Shown here: positions 10,335 through 18,707 of the stretch, in pieces
Position numbering within the stretch: position 1 is the stretch's first letter
Layout: each line of letters opens with the position of its first letter
Source of the DNA: Fibrella rubiginis
Lineage (GTDB): Bacteria; Bacteroidota; Bacteroidia; Cytophagales; Spirosomataceae
Reading direction: 5' to 3'
Length of the DNA: 64,000 nucleotides
Assembly: GCF_017353185.1 (NCBI RefSeq)
Contig: NZ_JAFMYV010000005.1
Coordinates: 124,001-188,000, forward strand
Notes under the pieces: generated by a model
What the model saw: only the letters and a program-made list of their open reading frames with translations
What the model was told of the DNA's origin: nothing
Database searches by the model: none
Position numbers and translations under genes: made by a program

Positions 10335-11444
10335 TTACTCATCTTGTTGAGGTAACAGCAGACTTTCACGCTGAATGAATGCTTGTAACTGGGCCTCATT
10401 GGGCAGTTCGGTCAGATAACGCGACACAAACACTTCCTGTGCAAGCCCTGCCGTGGCGTATTTCACCAGTGAGTCATTCCGGCTGGCGCACAGGATGAGG
10501 CCAACGGGCGGGTTGTCATCGCCTGTGCGCTCGTTTTCGCTGAAATAGTTCAGGTAGAGGTTCATCTGCCCCGCGTCGGCGTGGTCGAACTCACCGATTT
10601 TAAGGTCAATCAGCACATGGCATTTCAAGACACGGTGATAAAAAACCAGATCGACGCGGTAATGTCGGTTGTCGAAGGTGATGCGTTTTTGGCGGGCCTC
10701 GAAGCAAAAGCCACGACCCAGTTCGATCAAAAAGTCTTGTAAATGATCAATAATGGCCGCTTCAAGGTCATTCTCTGTGTAGGTAGCTTTCTCTTCCAGC
10801 CCCAGAAACTCCAGCACATATGGGTTCCGAATCAGGTCTTCCAGCCCAACTGGTTTGTCTTCCTTAACGCGAGCAATTACAGTGGCTTTGTCTGTGGAAA
10901 GACCTGTTCGTTCGGCTAAAGAGGTCGTCACGGCCCGGTTTAATTCGCGCACCGACCAGTTGTTTTTAATTGCCTCAATCTCGTAGAAGCGGCGGTAAAG
11001 TGGATTGTTGACCTTCAGCAATTCAACGAAATGGGAGAAAGTCAGGCGACTAAGTAGCAGGTCGGGCGCAACCGCTGGCAAGTCATCAGCCGACTGTTGA
11101 GATTTTGCAGGCAGTGTCTGCAAAATCTCTAGCAAACCAGCTTGCTGCAATTTTGCAGACAGCGTCTGCAAAATTTGAGGGTATTTCGAGTAGAAATCAC
11201 GGTACAAATATAGATTGCGCTCTGACAACCCTTTGATTGTCCGTTGCTTTAACTCATCAGCCAATCGTTTCAGCAACCCTTGCCCGTAAGCGGCTCGGTC
11301 TTCGCCGTTTTGTTCAAACTCGACGATATAAAGACCGAACAGCCAATTTCGAATGGTCATCAACTGATCGGTCTGGCGGGCGGCTTGTTGGCTGAGTTGA
11401 GTGTGTACGTCGGTTAAGGTGGTCAGTAGTGTATCAAATTGCAT
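10335..11444 (-). CDS. YhcG-type DUF1016 protein with PDDEXK nuclease domain
   Basis: The 369-residue protein has the DUF1016 N-terminal helical domain (residues 20-190, with YGQGLLKRLADEL and SERNLYLYRDFY) and a C-terminal PDDEXK-type nuclease-like domain (residues 220-350). The nuclease core shows YRVDLVFYH followed by VLIDLKIG, where an Asp and D-x-K replace the classical E-x-K, as is usual in this family. Family members accompany restriction and other defence systems and may act in DNA cleavage; that role is not proved here. The start lies 11 nt after the purK stop, so it is probably read from the same transcript. Residues 90-116 hold a repeated peptide, ILQTLSAKL then ILQTLPAKS, encoded by two near-identical DNA palindromes that look inserted. 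Confidence 0.85.
   Translation of the reverse strand: MQFDTLLTTLTDVHTQLSQQAARQTDQLMTIRNWLFGLYIVEFEQNGEDRAAYGQGLLKRLADELKQRTIKGLSERNLYLYRDFYSKYPQILQTLSAKLQQAGLLEILQTLPAKSQQSADDLPAVAPDLLLSRLTFSHFVELLKVNNPLYRRFYEIEAIKNNWSVRELNRAVTTSLAERTGLSTDKATVIARVKEDKPVGLEDLIRNPYVLEFLGLEEKATYTENDLEAAIIDHLQDFLIELGRGFCFEARQKRITFDNRHYRVDLVFYHRVLKCHVLIDLKIGEFDHADAGQMNLYLNYFSENERTGDDNPPVGLILCASRNDSLVKYATAGLAQEVFVSRYLTELPNEAQLQAFIQRESLLLPQQDE
11101..11174. repeat. Two palindromes inside the DUF1016 gene
   Basis: Bases 11101-11127 and 11150-11174 are two copies of a palindrome of the form TTTTGCAGAC-AGC-GTCTGCAAAA. The second copy is perfect over 25 bases; the first has small changes. Both are read in the same frame and give the repeated peptide ILQTL(S/P)AK. 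They behave like a small mobile palindrome tolerated inside a coding sequence. They could also form an mRNA hairpin. Confidence 0.8.
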
Positions 11445-11455
11445 GACGGATGGGT

Positions 11456-12619
11456 TTAAGCCGTCAAGTTACTCACCACCCGAATATTCTTTTTCACCAC
11501 GTCTGCCTTTTCTCGTAACCCATCCAGCGAATCATCCAGCACCGTAATGTGACCCATTTTACGACCGGGGCGCGTCTGAGCTTTTCCGTAGAAAAACGGC
11601 GATACACCGGGCATGGCCAGCAGCGTTTCCAGCCCCTCATACACTGCCGGTCCGGTGTGGCCGGGTTCGCCCAGGAGGTTGATCATGGCGGCGGGGCCGT
11701 GGGCGGTGGTGTCGCCGAGGGGCAGGTTCAGGATGGCTCGCCAGTGCTGCTCAAACTGCGAGGTCCGGTTGGCCCGGATCGTGTGGTGGCCGCTGTTATG
11801 CGGGCGCGGGGCTACCTCGTTAAGGAGTACCTGCGGAGCGCCGCCCGGCCCGCTGTTGTCCAGAAACAGTTCTACCGCCAGCAGGCCCACAATGCCAAAC
11901 GCCTCGGCGGTGCGGCGGGCCAGCGTTTGCGCCTGCTCGTCCACTTCAGGCGTGATGTCGGCGGGGGCGAAGAGGTAATCGACCAGGTTCAGTTCGGGGT
12001 GAAAGACCATTTCCACGGTGGGGAACGTCTGTAGTTCGCCGCGCTCGTTACGGGCCACAATCACGGCCAGTTCCTTGCTGAAATCGACCGCTTTTTCCAG
12101 CACACCCGGCGCGTCGAAGGCTTTATCAGCATCGGCGGGGGTAGCAATCCGCTGCACGCCGCGCCCGTCGTAGCCGTCACGGCCCAGCTTATGGAAGGCG
12201 GGCAGCAGATCAGGTTGCTCACCTGCGATACGGGCCACGTCGGCGCGGTTGTTGGTCAACACAAAATCAGCGGTGGGCAGGTTGTGTTCGCGGAAAAAGG
12301 CCTTCTGGATGCGTTTGTCCTGTATCTGCCGAATCACACCAGGCTGTGGATAAACCCGTTTGCCTTCGCGCTCCAAAGCTTCCAGTGCGTCGACGTTTAC
12401 TTTTTCGATCTCAATCGTCAGCACATCAACCCCCTGCCCGAACTGATACACGGTATCGTAATCGGTAAGCGAACCAACCATAAACCGCGTGCAAAGGTCT
12501 TTGCAGGAGGCCTGCGGATCGGGATCGAGGCAGTGAATCGCAAGGTTCCAGTCAATACCCGCCTGAATAAGCATGAGGCCCAGTTGCCCCCCGCCGAGTA
12601 TGCCAATTGTTGGATTCAT
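11456..12619 (-). CDS. purK: N5-carboxyaminoimidazole ribonucleotide synthase
   Basis: This ATP-grasp enzyme of purine synthesis carboxylates aminoimidazole ribonucleotide to N5-CAIR using ATP and bicarbonate, upstream of PurE. It starts with the family signature MNPTIGILGGGQLG and has the ATP-grasp core GRDGYDGRGVQ and the metal/ATP segment EVAPRPHNSGH. Length (387 residues) is normal. The frame extends upstream to an ATG at 12652, but that adds only eleven residues encoded in an inverted repeat; the ATG at 12619 places the conserved motif directly at the N-terminus and is preferred. No purE is in the window. It follows nadB and precedes the DUF1016 gene by 11 nt. Confidence 0.95.
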   Translation of the reverse strand: MNPTIGILGGGQLGLMLIQAGIDWNLAIHCLDPDPQASCKDLCTRFMVGSLTDYDTVYQFGQGVDVLTIEIEKVNVDALEALEREGKRVYPQPGVIRQIQDKRIQKAFFREHNLPTADFVLTNNRADVARIAGEQPDLLPAFHKLGRDGYDGRGVQRIATPADADKAFDAPGVLEKAVDFSKELAVIVARNERGELQTFPTVEMVFHPELNLVDYLFAPADITPEVDEQAQTLARRTAEAFGIVGLLAVELFLDNSGPGGAPQVLLNEVAPRPHNSGHHTIRANRTSQFEQHWRAILNLPLGDTTAHGPAAMINLLGEPGHTGPAVYEGLETLLAMPGVSPFFYGKAQTRPGRKMGHITVLDDSLDGLREKADVVKKNIRVVSNLTA

Positions 12620-12631
12620 AGTAGGGCTGGA

Positions 12632-12700
12632 CCGCTGATTTTTATGATCCATATGATCTAAAAATCATTTGTAAATCATAGGAATCATAAAAATCAGCGG
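12632..12700. repeat. Inverted repeat between nadB and purK
   Basis: Arms at 12632-12650 and 12681-12700 (CCGCTGATTTTTATGAT and its complement) match over 19 bases with one extra base in the right arm. The AT-rich loop of about 30 nt contains further short ATGATT-like words. It sits right after the nadB stop and could act as a terminator or mRNA end-protector, or be one of the paired intergenic repeats seen through this window. Confidence 0.75.
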
Positions 12701-12704
12701 CCCA

Positions 12705-14288
12705 TCATTTCACATTGTCAATATTAAAATGCAAACCCCGATTGTCGCGGCGGGACATCGCGGCTTTGATAACCAGATAGGCCACTTCAATCATGTTCCG
12801 AAGCTCTGTAATAGGCACCGACACTTTCGACTGCCGGTAGAGTTCTTCATGCTCAATATAAAGTAGTTCGAGGCGGTCCATTGCCCGTTTCAGACGTCGG
12901 TTCGAACGCACAATACCCACGTAATTTGACATGATCGCTTCCAGCTCGCGCTTGATCTCCGTCACCAGCACCAGTTCTTCGGGATGGGTGGTGCCGCTGT
13001 CGTCCCAGGCCGGAATATCGTCGCGCAAACTTGTCTGATCAAAAGACTCGATTGATTTTTCAAAGGCGCGATGTCCAAAGACGATAGCCTCCAGTAACGA
13101 ATTGGAGGCCAGGCGGTTAGCGCCGTGTAGGCCCGTGCAGGCGCATTCACCCACGGCGTAGAGGTGATGAATATTTGTCCGCCCAAATTCGTCAACGCGC
13201 ACCCCGCCGCACATATAATGTTGGGCGGGTACTACGGGGATGAAATCTTTTCTGATATCAATACCGAGCTTGTCTTTGCAGTAAGCCGTGATATTGGGGA
13301 AGTGCTCGATAAATTTATCGTAGTCGAGGTGGGTTACGTCAATGTAGACGTGCTGCGAGCCGGACTTTTTCATCTCCGAGTCGATAGCGCGGGCCACAAT
13401 ATCGCGGGGGGCGAGCGATAGGCGGGGGTCGTAATTTTCCATAAAGGTTTCGCCCTTTATGTTCTTCAGGATACCACCAAAGCCCCGTACGGCCTCAGAA
13501 ATGAGGAAATTGGGCTTTTTGCCCGGTTCATACAGCGCCGTGGGGTGAAACTGGATAAACTCCATATCCTTGCAAATTCCCTTCGACCGGTAGGTCATCG
13601 CAATGCCGTCGCCGGTGGCAATGACGGGGTTAGTGGTGTTGGTATACACCTGCCCAATCCCGCCCGTGGCCACCATCGTTGTTCGTGCCAAAAACCGATC
13701 GACCTTGCCCGTATTTGTATCCAGCACGTAAGCTCCGAAGCACTCGTTGTTGGCGTCGTAGCGATGTACGGTTTCGCCCAGGTGGTGCCGCGTGATAAGG
13801 TCCACGGCAAAGTAATGCGTGAAGATCTCGATGGTCTTGTGCCGCGCCACTTCCGAGAGCAACGCCCGTTCAATTTCGGCTCCGGTCACGTCTTTGAAAT
13901 GCAGAATCCGCTTGTCGGAGTGCCCGCCTTCTTTGGCCAGATCGTAGTCGCCGTCGGCTTCTTTGTCGAAGCGCGTGCCGTAATCGATCAGCTCCTGAAT
14001 ACGTTCGGGGGCCTCGCGCACCACGATTTCCACAATGTGGCGGTCGCTCAGAAAATCACCGGCCACCATCGTATCGTCGATGTGCTTCTCGAACGTGTCG
14101 TCGGGCGACCACACGCCCGCAATGCCACCCTGGGCATATTTGGTGTTGGTTTCATCGGCCTGCACCTTCGTAATCACGCCGATACGGATGGTTTGTCCTT
14201 TTTCGTCGTAATGCCGGGCCAATTTGGTAGCATAGCTCAGCCCCGCAATGCCGGAGCCGATAATTAGGTAATCGAATTGATGGGGCAT
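12705..14288 (-). CDS. nadB: L-aspartate oxidase
   Basis: This FAD enzyme oxidises L-aspartate to iminoaspartate, the first step of de novo NAD synthesis, and hands it to NadA. The N-terminus carries the dinucleotide-binding motif YLIIGSGIAGLSYA. The fumarate-reductase-like core includes the conserved segments TKYAQGGIAGVW, EGGHSDKRILH, QFHPTALY and GEVACTGLHGANRLASNS-like (here GECACTGLHGANRL). The helical C-terminal domain is complete. Length of 527 residues is usual. The start at 14288 is 3 nt after the stop of the RelE/ParE-like toxin gene, so it is read in the same transcript as the toxin-antitoxin pair and nadA. Confidence 0.96.
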   Translation of the reverse strand: MPHQFDYLIIGSGIAGLSYATKLARHYDEKGQTIRIGVITKVQADETNTKYAQGGIAGVWSPDDTFEKHIDDTMVAGDFLSDRHIVEIVVREAPERIQELIDYGTRFDKEADGDYDLAKEGGHSDKRILHFKDVTGAEIERALLSEVARHKTIEIFTHYFAVDLITRHHLGETVHRYDANNECFGAYVLDTNTGKVDRFLARTTMVATGGIGQVYTNTTNPVIATGDGIAMTYRSKGICKDMEFIQFHPTALYEPGKKPNFLISEAVRGFGGILKNIKGETFMENYDPRLSLAPRDIVARAIDSEMKKSGSQHVYIDVTHLDYDKFIEHFPNITAYCKDKLGIDIRKDFIPVVPAQHYMCGGVRVDEFGRTNIHHLYAVGECACTGLHGANRLASNSLLEAIVFGHRAFEKSIESFDQTSLRDDIPAWDDSGTTHPEELVLVTEIKRELEAIMSNYVGIVRSNRRLKRAMDRLELLYIEHEELYRQSKVSVPITELRNMIEVAYLVIKAAMSRRDNRGLHFNIDNVK

Positions 14289-14291
14289 GTG

Positions 14292-14621
14292 TTATAAGCC
14301 TGCGTTCTTCAGACGTTGATCAATGAGCTTATCAGGCAGTGACTCTATATCTGCCTTGTCATAAACAGCCACTAGATATATCTTCTCGTCCACTACCTTG
14401 ACGCAGGTTATCACTCTGGCTCCGCCTCGTTTTCCTTTAATCTTACTGCTAATAGCTAACCGAACTTTATAGCAGTCTTTGCCAAGCGGTTCTCCTTGTT
14501 GAGGATTCAGTTCAAGGGTTTCAATGAAAGCGGTAAAATCTGATTTAAACGAACGATAAGTTTTACTTAATTCCTTCAAATCTTTTTTAGCATCCGGTGT
14601 CAAGACAATATTAAAGCTCAT
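14292..14621 (-). CDS. RelE/ParE-family toxin-like protein
   Basis: This small basic protein (109 residues from the preferred start MSFNIVLTPDAKKDLKEL) has the RelE/ParE layout: an N-terminal helix pair rich in lysine and a C-terminal strand set, KIYLVAVYDKADIESL. Family members either cleave mRNA on the ribosome or poison gyrase; which applies cannot be read here. A longer frame begins at 14657, but the ATG at 14621 gives the classical N-terminus and overlaps the end of the upstream antitoxin gene by 11 bp, the usual antitoxin-first arrangement. The pair is wedged between nadA and nadB with almost no spacing. Confidence 0.75.
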   Translation of the reverse strand: MSFNIVLTPDAKKDLKELSKTYRSFKSDFTAFIETLELNPQQGEPLGKDCYKVRLAISSKIKGKRGGARVITCVKVVDEKIYLVAVYDKADIESLPDKLIDQRLKNAGL

Positions 14622-14838
14622 TGAGGAAGTCACGGGCTGATTGAAGTTCGATTTCACCTCTCATGTGCCGCTTTACATCCTCAAGACTACGATCCAATTT
14701 TTCTAAGAATTCACGCTGCTTCTTCTGCTTCAGCGTTTCTTTTTCCACTACGTCGAACTTGATTTTCGTTCGCTTGAGAAATTGCTCGATAAACTGCTGT
14801 TCATCAGTATTTCGGGGTTTGATCTGCAACATCGTCAT
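14611..14838 (-). CDS. Putative antitoxin paired with RelE/ParE-like toxin
   Basis: The 75-residue, highly charged, helical protein begins MLQIKPRN or, three codons earlier at 14838, MTM. It has no recognisable DNA-binding fold beyond a short N-terminal beta-like segment. Its position, size and 11-bp overlap with the downstream toxin gene mark it as the antitoxin. It starts 14 nt after the nadA stop. The assignment rests on context more than on sequence. Confidence 0.65.
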   Translation of the reverse strand: MTMLQIKPRNTDEQQFIEQFLKRTKIKFDVVEKETLKQKKQREFLEKLDRSLEDVKRHMRGEIELQSARDFLNEL

Positions 14839-14852
14839 AGTTTTCGATGGTT

Positions 14853-15854
14853 TTATTTCGACATCTCCAACATCCGCAGCACCGATGCTTCGGCTTTTAC
14901 GCGGATGTCTTCGGGAACGTGGATTTCAGGGAGTTCGTAGTAGAGCGTGTTATACAACTTTTCCAGCGTGTTCATCTTCATATACGGGCACTCCGAGCAG
15001 GCACAGGTGTTATTTTCGTTGGCCGGGGCCGGAATGATTTTCTTGTTCGGAACGGCCTGCCGCATCTTGTGCAGAATACCCGCTTCGGTGCCCACGATAA
15101 ACTCCGTTTCGGGCTGTTCCACCACATAATTCAGCAGCGCCGTGGTTGATCCCACAAAGTCGGCGTGGATGAGGATGTGCTCCTGGCATTCGGGGTGGGC
15201 AATGAACTTGGCGTTGGGGTATTTGGTCCGCAGGTCGTTGAGCTTTTCCAGCGAAATGTCGATGTGCACAATGCAGGCCCCGTCCCACAGCACCATGTCA
15301 CGCCCGGTCTTTTTCGAGACAAAGCGGCCCAGGTTAGCATCAGGGGCAAAGATGATCTTCTGGTCGGGGGGCAGGCTCTGCACGATCTTCAGCGCGTTAG
15401 ACGACGTCACGATGATGTCGGAGAGGGCCTTTATTTCGGCCGAACAGTTGATGTACGACAGCACGATGTGGTCGGGATACTGCGCTTTAAATTCGGCGAA
15501 CTTGTCGGCGGGGGCCGAGTCGGCGAGGGAGCAGCCCGCGTTCATATCGGGGATAACAACCTTTTTGTGCGGTGACAGGATCTTGGCGGTTTCGCCCATA
15601 AAATGCACCCCACAAAACACGATCATGTCGGCCTCTGTGGCAGCCGCCTGCTGGCTTAGACCGAGGCTGTCGCCCACAAAATCGGCCAGGTCCTGAATAT
15701 CTTCGTCAACGTAGTAGTGGGCCAGGATAACGGCGTTCTTCTCCTGCTTCATGCGGTGAATCCCGTCGATCAACTCCTGTTTATCTTTCGGTGCCGACCG
15801 ACTTACATAGCCAATCTGGCGAACTTCTTCTTCAATGGTGAGGGGCATTGTCAT
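14853..15854 (-). CDS. nadA: Quinolinate synthase
   Basis: This iron-sulfur enzyme condenses iminoaspartate with dihydroxyacetone phosphate to quinolinate. The 333-residue protein shows the expected three-fold pseudo-repeat and the conserved cysteine sites [19 protein letters not shown] and [12 protein letters not shown], which supply the [4Fe-4S] ligands. Also present are the substrate motifs [12 protein letters not shown] and HPEC. The frame has two near starts (MTMPLT or MPLT); both give a full-length enzyme. It works with NadB and NadC encoded next to it, but Uma2 and toxin-antitoxin genes are interposed. Confidence 0.96.
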   Translation of the reverse strand: MTMPLTIEEEVRQIGYVSRSAPKDKQELIDGIHRMKQEKNAVILAHYYVDEDIQDLADFVGDSLGLSQQAAATEADMIVFCGVHFMGETAKILSPHKKVVIPDMNAGCSLADSAPADKFAEFKAQYPDHIVLSYINCSAEIKALSDIIVTSSNALKIVQSLPPDQKIIFAPDANLGRFVSKKTGRDMVLWDGACIVHIDISLEKLNDLRTKYPNAKFIAHPECQEHILIHADFVGSTTALLNYVVEQPETEFIVGTEAGILHKMRQAVPNKKIIPAPANENNTCACSECPYMKMNTLEKLYNTLYYELPEIHVPEDIRVKAEASVLRMLEMSK

Positions 15855-15863
15855 GGTGCTGAC

Positions 15864-15915
15864 GAATGTAAAATGTAGAATGTAAAATGACGGTCCGCCG
15901 TTGCGGCTGCGATAC
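15864..15915. repeat. Solo repeat arm between nadA and the Uma2 gene
   Basis: The 60-bp gap holds tandem AATGTAAAATG-like words followed by ACGGTCCGCCGTTGCGG (15890-15906). The latter matches 16 of 17 bases with the arm of the inverted repeat at 18736-18752. No complementary partner lies nearby, so this looks like a single copy of a unit that is paired elsewhere in the window. Confidence 0.5.
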
Positions 15916-15917
15916 GG

Positions 15918-16577
15918 TTAACTCAGTAATGCCCGAAGCGTGGCAACGTTAGCAGTGTTGTCGAAAATAGCTTTAACCGGAATGGTGAAGCCGGGTAGTA
16001 CGACGCTTGTCACGGATTGTCCAATTCGGAACGTGCCTAACGCGGCGTATTCCTGCGTATCGGCATCAATGCTGAAGGGTTCGATGGTTTGGCGGGTGGG
16101 GTCAATGATCCAGTATTCGGTGATGCCGTGGGCCGCGTAGTCTTCAAATTTCACGCTTCGGTCGTTCTTTTTGGTACTTTCCGATAGCACTTCGACAACT
16201 AAATCCGGTGCGGGATAGTAGAGCAGATCAGGTGTAATCTGCGCGGCTTTCGCCAGACCGAAGTAACAAATGTCAGGTTCGTAACTGTTACGAGTCAGTT
16301 CAACCAACGCTTTTTCGACACGCACAACACCCAGTTCGTGCTCGCTGACAAATACGTTCAGCAACGTACCCAGGTGCATAACAACCAGGTTATGTTTGTC
16401 CAACGCCGGTGAATGCACGACGATCTCCCCGTTGATGAATTCGGTTTTCATGTCTTCGTCCATCCATTCATAAAAAGCACGACGGCGATTTTGTTCTTCG
16501 TTCAGAATAGCCTGCACCTGCTGAATAATCCGCGGTGCCTGCGATGATTCCAATAATTGGGCGGCGAGTTCGGTCAT
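15918..16577 (-). CDS. Uma2 family endonuclease-like protein (DUF820)
   Basis: The 219-residue protein carries the Uma2/DUF820 fold, a PDDEXK-related domain common in cyanobacteria and Bacteroidota. Visible motifs are EFINGEIVVHSPA near residue 48, YEPDICYF near 112, and the core PDLVVEVLSEST followed by DYAAHGITEYWIIDP. The DLVVEVLS-x-S segment and following Lys/Asp fit the nuclease-like active site. The true substrate of these proteins is unknown. It lies between nadC and nadA on the same strand and has no obvious link to NAD synthesis, so it is probably a later insertion. Confidence 0.85.
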   Translation of the reverse strand: MTELAAQLLESSQAPRIIQQVQAILNEEQNRRRAFYEWMDEDMKTEFINGEIVVHSPALDKHNLVVMHLGTLLNVFVSEHELGVVRVEKALVELTRNSYEPDICYFGLAKAAQITPDLLYYPAPDLVVEVLSESTKKNDRSVKFEDYAAHGITEYWIIDPTRQTIEPFSIDADTQEYAALGTFRIGQSVTSVVLPGFTIPVKAIFDNTANVATLRALLS

Positions 16578-16593
16578 GGTGGTTGTGTCAATG

Positions 16594-16620
16594 ATCAGTT
16601 AACAATTATCAGTTAACAAT
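16594..16620. repeat. Tandem 13-14 bp repeat
   Basis: ATCAGTTAACAATT is followed at once by ATCAGTTAACAAT, just upstream of the Uma2 start. Each unit contains the palindrome GTTAAC. It could be a leader or operator element, or slippage debris next to the neighbouring inverted repeat. Confidence 0.6.
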
Positions 16621-16630
16621 GGCTCCGCAA

Positions 16631-16697
16631 AACGTACCACGGACTTCAGTCCGTATTCTTGAACCAGTGCAATACGGACTGAAGTCCGTGGTACGTT
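16631..16697. repeat. Perfect 27-bp inverted repeat at nadC 3' end
   Basis: Arms 16631-16657 and 16671-16697 are exact complements with a 13-nt loop. Each arm also contains its own palindrome, ACGGACTTCAGTCCGT. The right arm overlaps the first two bases of the nadC stop region. The nested palindrome design resembles paired REP elements. Confidence 0.85.
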
Positions 16698-17529
16698 AAT
16701 AAGCCTTCAAACTCAAATCCAGGCTCTTGACGTGGTGGGTGAGGGCACCCGATGAAATGTAGTCGACGCCGGTTTCGGCGTAAGCGCGGAGGTTGTCGAG
16801 ATTGATACCGCCAGAGGCTTCAGTAATGACGCGCCCGTTGATGAGGCGGACCATGTCGCGGAGGTCGGCGGGTTGGAAATTGTCGAGCAGCATCCGGGTG
16901 AGGTGGCCCACGGCTAGGGCTTCTTCTACTTCAGCGCGGTTACGCACTTCCACCTCGATAGGCAGGTTCCGGCCCGTATCTGCCAGGTACTGCACAGCAA
17001 GCTGCACCGCTTTAGTCACACTCCCGGCATAATCGACGTGGTTATCTTTGATCAAAATCATGTCGTACAGCCCGAACCGGTGATTAACACCGCCGCCGAT
17101 CTTTACCGCCATCTTTTCGCACAGGCGAAAGTTGGGCGTAGTCTTGCGGGTGTCGAGCAGCTTACAACGAGTGCCTTCCAGCATGTTCACCATCTGCCGC
17201 GTTTGGGTGGCAATACCGCTCATTCGCTGCATACAGTTTAGCACCAGCCGTTCGGCGGTCAGGATGTTGCGGGCGTTGCCGGCCACGGTAAGCACAATGT
17301 CGCCGGGTTTCATAGCGGCCCCGTCCTGCATCAATACGTCGACCTGAAAATGGGGATCTACTTGAACGAAGATGGCCTGCGCTACCTCAACCCCGGCCAG
17401 GATGCCCACTTCTTTCACCAGCAGCCGCGCCCGTTTTTGCGCATCGGCGGGGATAGTACTCAGCGAAGTATGATCACCGTCGCCAACGTCTTCGGCCAGT
17501 GCCGATTGGATAAATTCGTGTAAGGTCAT
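16696..17529 (-). CDS. nadC: Nicotinate-nucleotide pyrophosphorylase (carboxylating)
   Basis: This enzyme converts quinolinate and PRPP to nicotinate mononucleotide with loss of CO2, completing the de novo route begun by NadB and NadA. The 277-residue protein has the family blocks EDVGDGDHTS, LNCMQRMSGIAT, LDTRKTTPNFR, KIGGGVNHRFGLYDMILIKDNH and VEVEVRNRAEVEEAL-type segments (here IEVEVRNRAEVEEAL), and the closing ASGGINLDNLRAYAETGVDYIS. It is the first gene of the nad gene group in transcription order, separated from the dehydrogenase gene upstream by an inverted repeat. Confidence 0.96.
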   Translation of the reverse strand: MTLHEFIQSALAEDVGDGDHTSLSTIPADAQKRARLLVKEVGILAGVEVAQAIFVQVDPHFQVDVLMQDGAAMKPGDIVLTVAGNARNILTAERLVLNCMQRMSGIATQTRQMVNMLEGTRCKLLDTRKTTPNFRLCEKMAVKIGGGVNHRFGLYDMILIKDNHVDYAGSVTKAVQLAVQYLADTGRNLPIEVEVRNRAEVEEALAVGHLTRMLLDNFQPADLRDMVRLINGRVITEASGGINLDNLRAYAETGVDYISSGALTHHVKSLDLSLKAY

Positions 17530-17536
17530 GGGAGAG

Positions 17537-17633
17537 AAGTCTAATGTTTAAGGTCTAAGGTTTAAGGTTGCTTCGCCTGCGGTGTGTACGGGCGCGAAGC
17601 AACCTTAAACCTTAGACCTTAACCATTGGACTT
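17537..17633. repeat. 40-bp inverted repeat upstream of nadC
   Basis: Arms 17537-17576 and 17594-17633 agree at 38 of 40 positions around a 17-nt loop. The words AAGGTCTAA and GGTTGCTTCGC recur in the repeat at 18708. It lies between the dehydrogenase 3' end and the nadC start. Confidence 0.85.
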
Positions 17634-17647
17634 AATTTCCTTCAAAA

Positions 17648-18700
17648 TTACGGTTTCAGCACCACTTTAATCAAACCCTTTTCCTTGTTATAAAGCCTGC
17701 GGAACCAGTCGGCACCAGCGGTGAGGGGAGCTTCGGCGCTGAGGATGGCCTCGACGTTGATCTTACCGGATGCAATCAGGCTTAGGGCGGCTTCGTATTC
17801 ACCGTTAATGGCGCAGGAGCCTTGCAGCCGCAATTGCTGCGTGACTACGGCCTGTAACGGAATCTCGATACTGGGCGAAAGATTGCCCACCAGCGTCACG
17901 GTGGCCCCTTTCCTGACGCAGGCAATGGCCGTTTGTACCGTCGGGGCAATGCCTACCACCTCAAACGCTACGTCGGCACCACGCCCATGGGTGAGGCTTT
18001 TTACCTGCTCCGCAAGAGCCTGCCCCGATTCAGCGGGGTCGGCTGAGTCGGCGCGGAGGGCATGGGTGGCTCCAAGCTTTAAGGCCAGCGCCAGTCGGTC
18101 ATCGTCGAGGTCGATGGCAATGATTGGGTTGGTACCGGCTAGTTTCAGGGCCTGGACCACGAACAAACCAATCATGCCCGCCCCCACTACCACCGCCGAT
18201 TCGTTTACTGCCAACGGCGTTAAACTCAGTGCGTGGAGGGCCACCGCCACGGGTTCTACCAGCGCCGCCTGCGTGAAACTGACACCAGCTGGAATGGCAT
18301 AAAGAATATGTTGCGGCACCGTCACAAATTCCGCAAACGCCCCGTTCCGTTTAAAAAGCGGCGTGGAAACGCCCACCACTTCGCGACCGTCAGAGAGGTT
18401 ATACATCCCCCGCCGACTATACCAATCGTCTAACTGATAAACGGTTGAGTCGAACGTGACGCGGTCGCCCACGGCCCAGTTGCGCACCTCGGTACCTACT
18501 TGGGTGATAATGCCCGATGCCTCGTGGCCCATCACGATGGGTGGCACCCGCCGCCCGGTGCTGCCATCCATACCGTGTACGTCTGACCCGCAGATGCCCA
18601 CGGCCTGCACCCGAATCAGCACCTCATTGGGGCCGGGCGTGGGCTGGTCGAGGTCCTGTAGTTCGAAATTGTTGTATTCGGTAAGAACGAGCGCTTTCAT
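17648..18700 (-). CDS. Medium-chain alcohol/polyol dehydrogenase lacking structural zinc cysteines
   Basis: The 350-residue protein is a medium-chain dehydrogenase of the sorbitol / galactitol-1-phosphate / threonine dehydrogenase kind, oxidising a polyol or similar alcohol with NAD(P). Catalytic zinc ligands are present: Cys37 in GICGSDVHG and His59-Glu60 in MGHEASG. The Rossmann segment is VVGAGMIGLFVV, followed by an acidic AIDLDDDRL that favours NAD. The structural-zinc lobe is odd: the four canonical C-x2-C-x2-C-x7-C positions are Gln89, Asp92, Ser95 and Ser103, so that zinc site is gone. The substrate cannot be assigned. It stands alone between two inverted repeats. Confidence 0.88.
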   Translation of the reverse strand: MKALVLTEYNNFELQDLDQPTPGPNEVLIRVQAVGICGSDVHGMDGSTGRRVPPIVMGHEASGIITQVGTEVRNWAVGDRVTFDSTVYQLDDWYSRRGMYNLSDGREVVGVSTPLFKRNGAFAEFVTVPQHILYAIPAGVSFTQAALVEPVAVALHALSLTPLAVNESAVVVGAGMIGLFVVQALKLAGTNPIIAIDLDDDRLALALKLGATHALRADSADPAESGQALAEQVKSLTHGRGADVAFEVVGIAPTVQTAIACVRKGATVTLVGNLSPSIEIPLQAVVTQQLRLQGSCAINGEYEAALSLIASGKINVEAILSAEAPLTAGADWFRRLYNKEKGLIKVVLKP

Positions 18701-18707
18701 GGTATTG

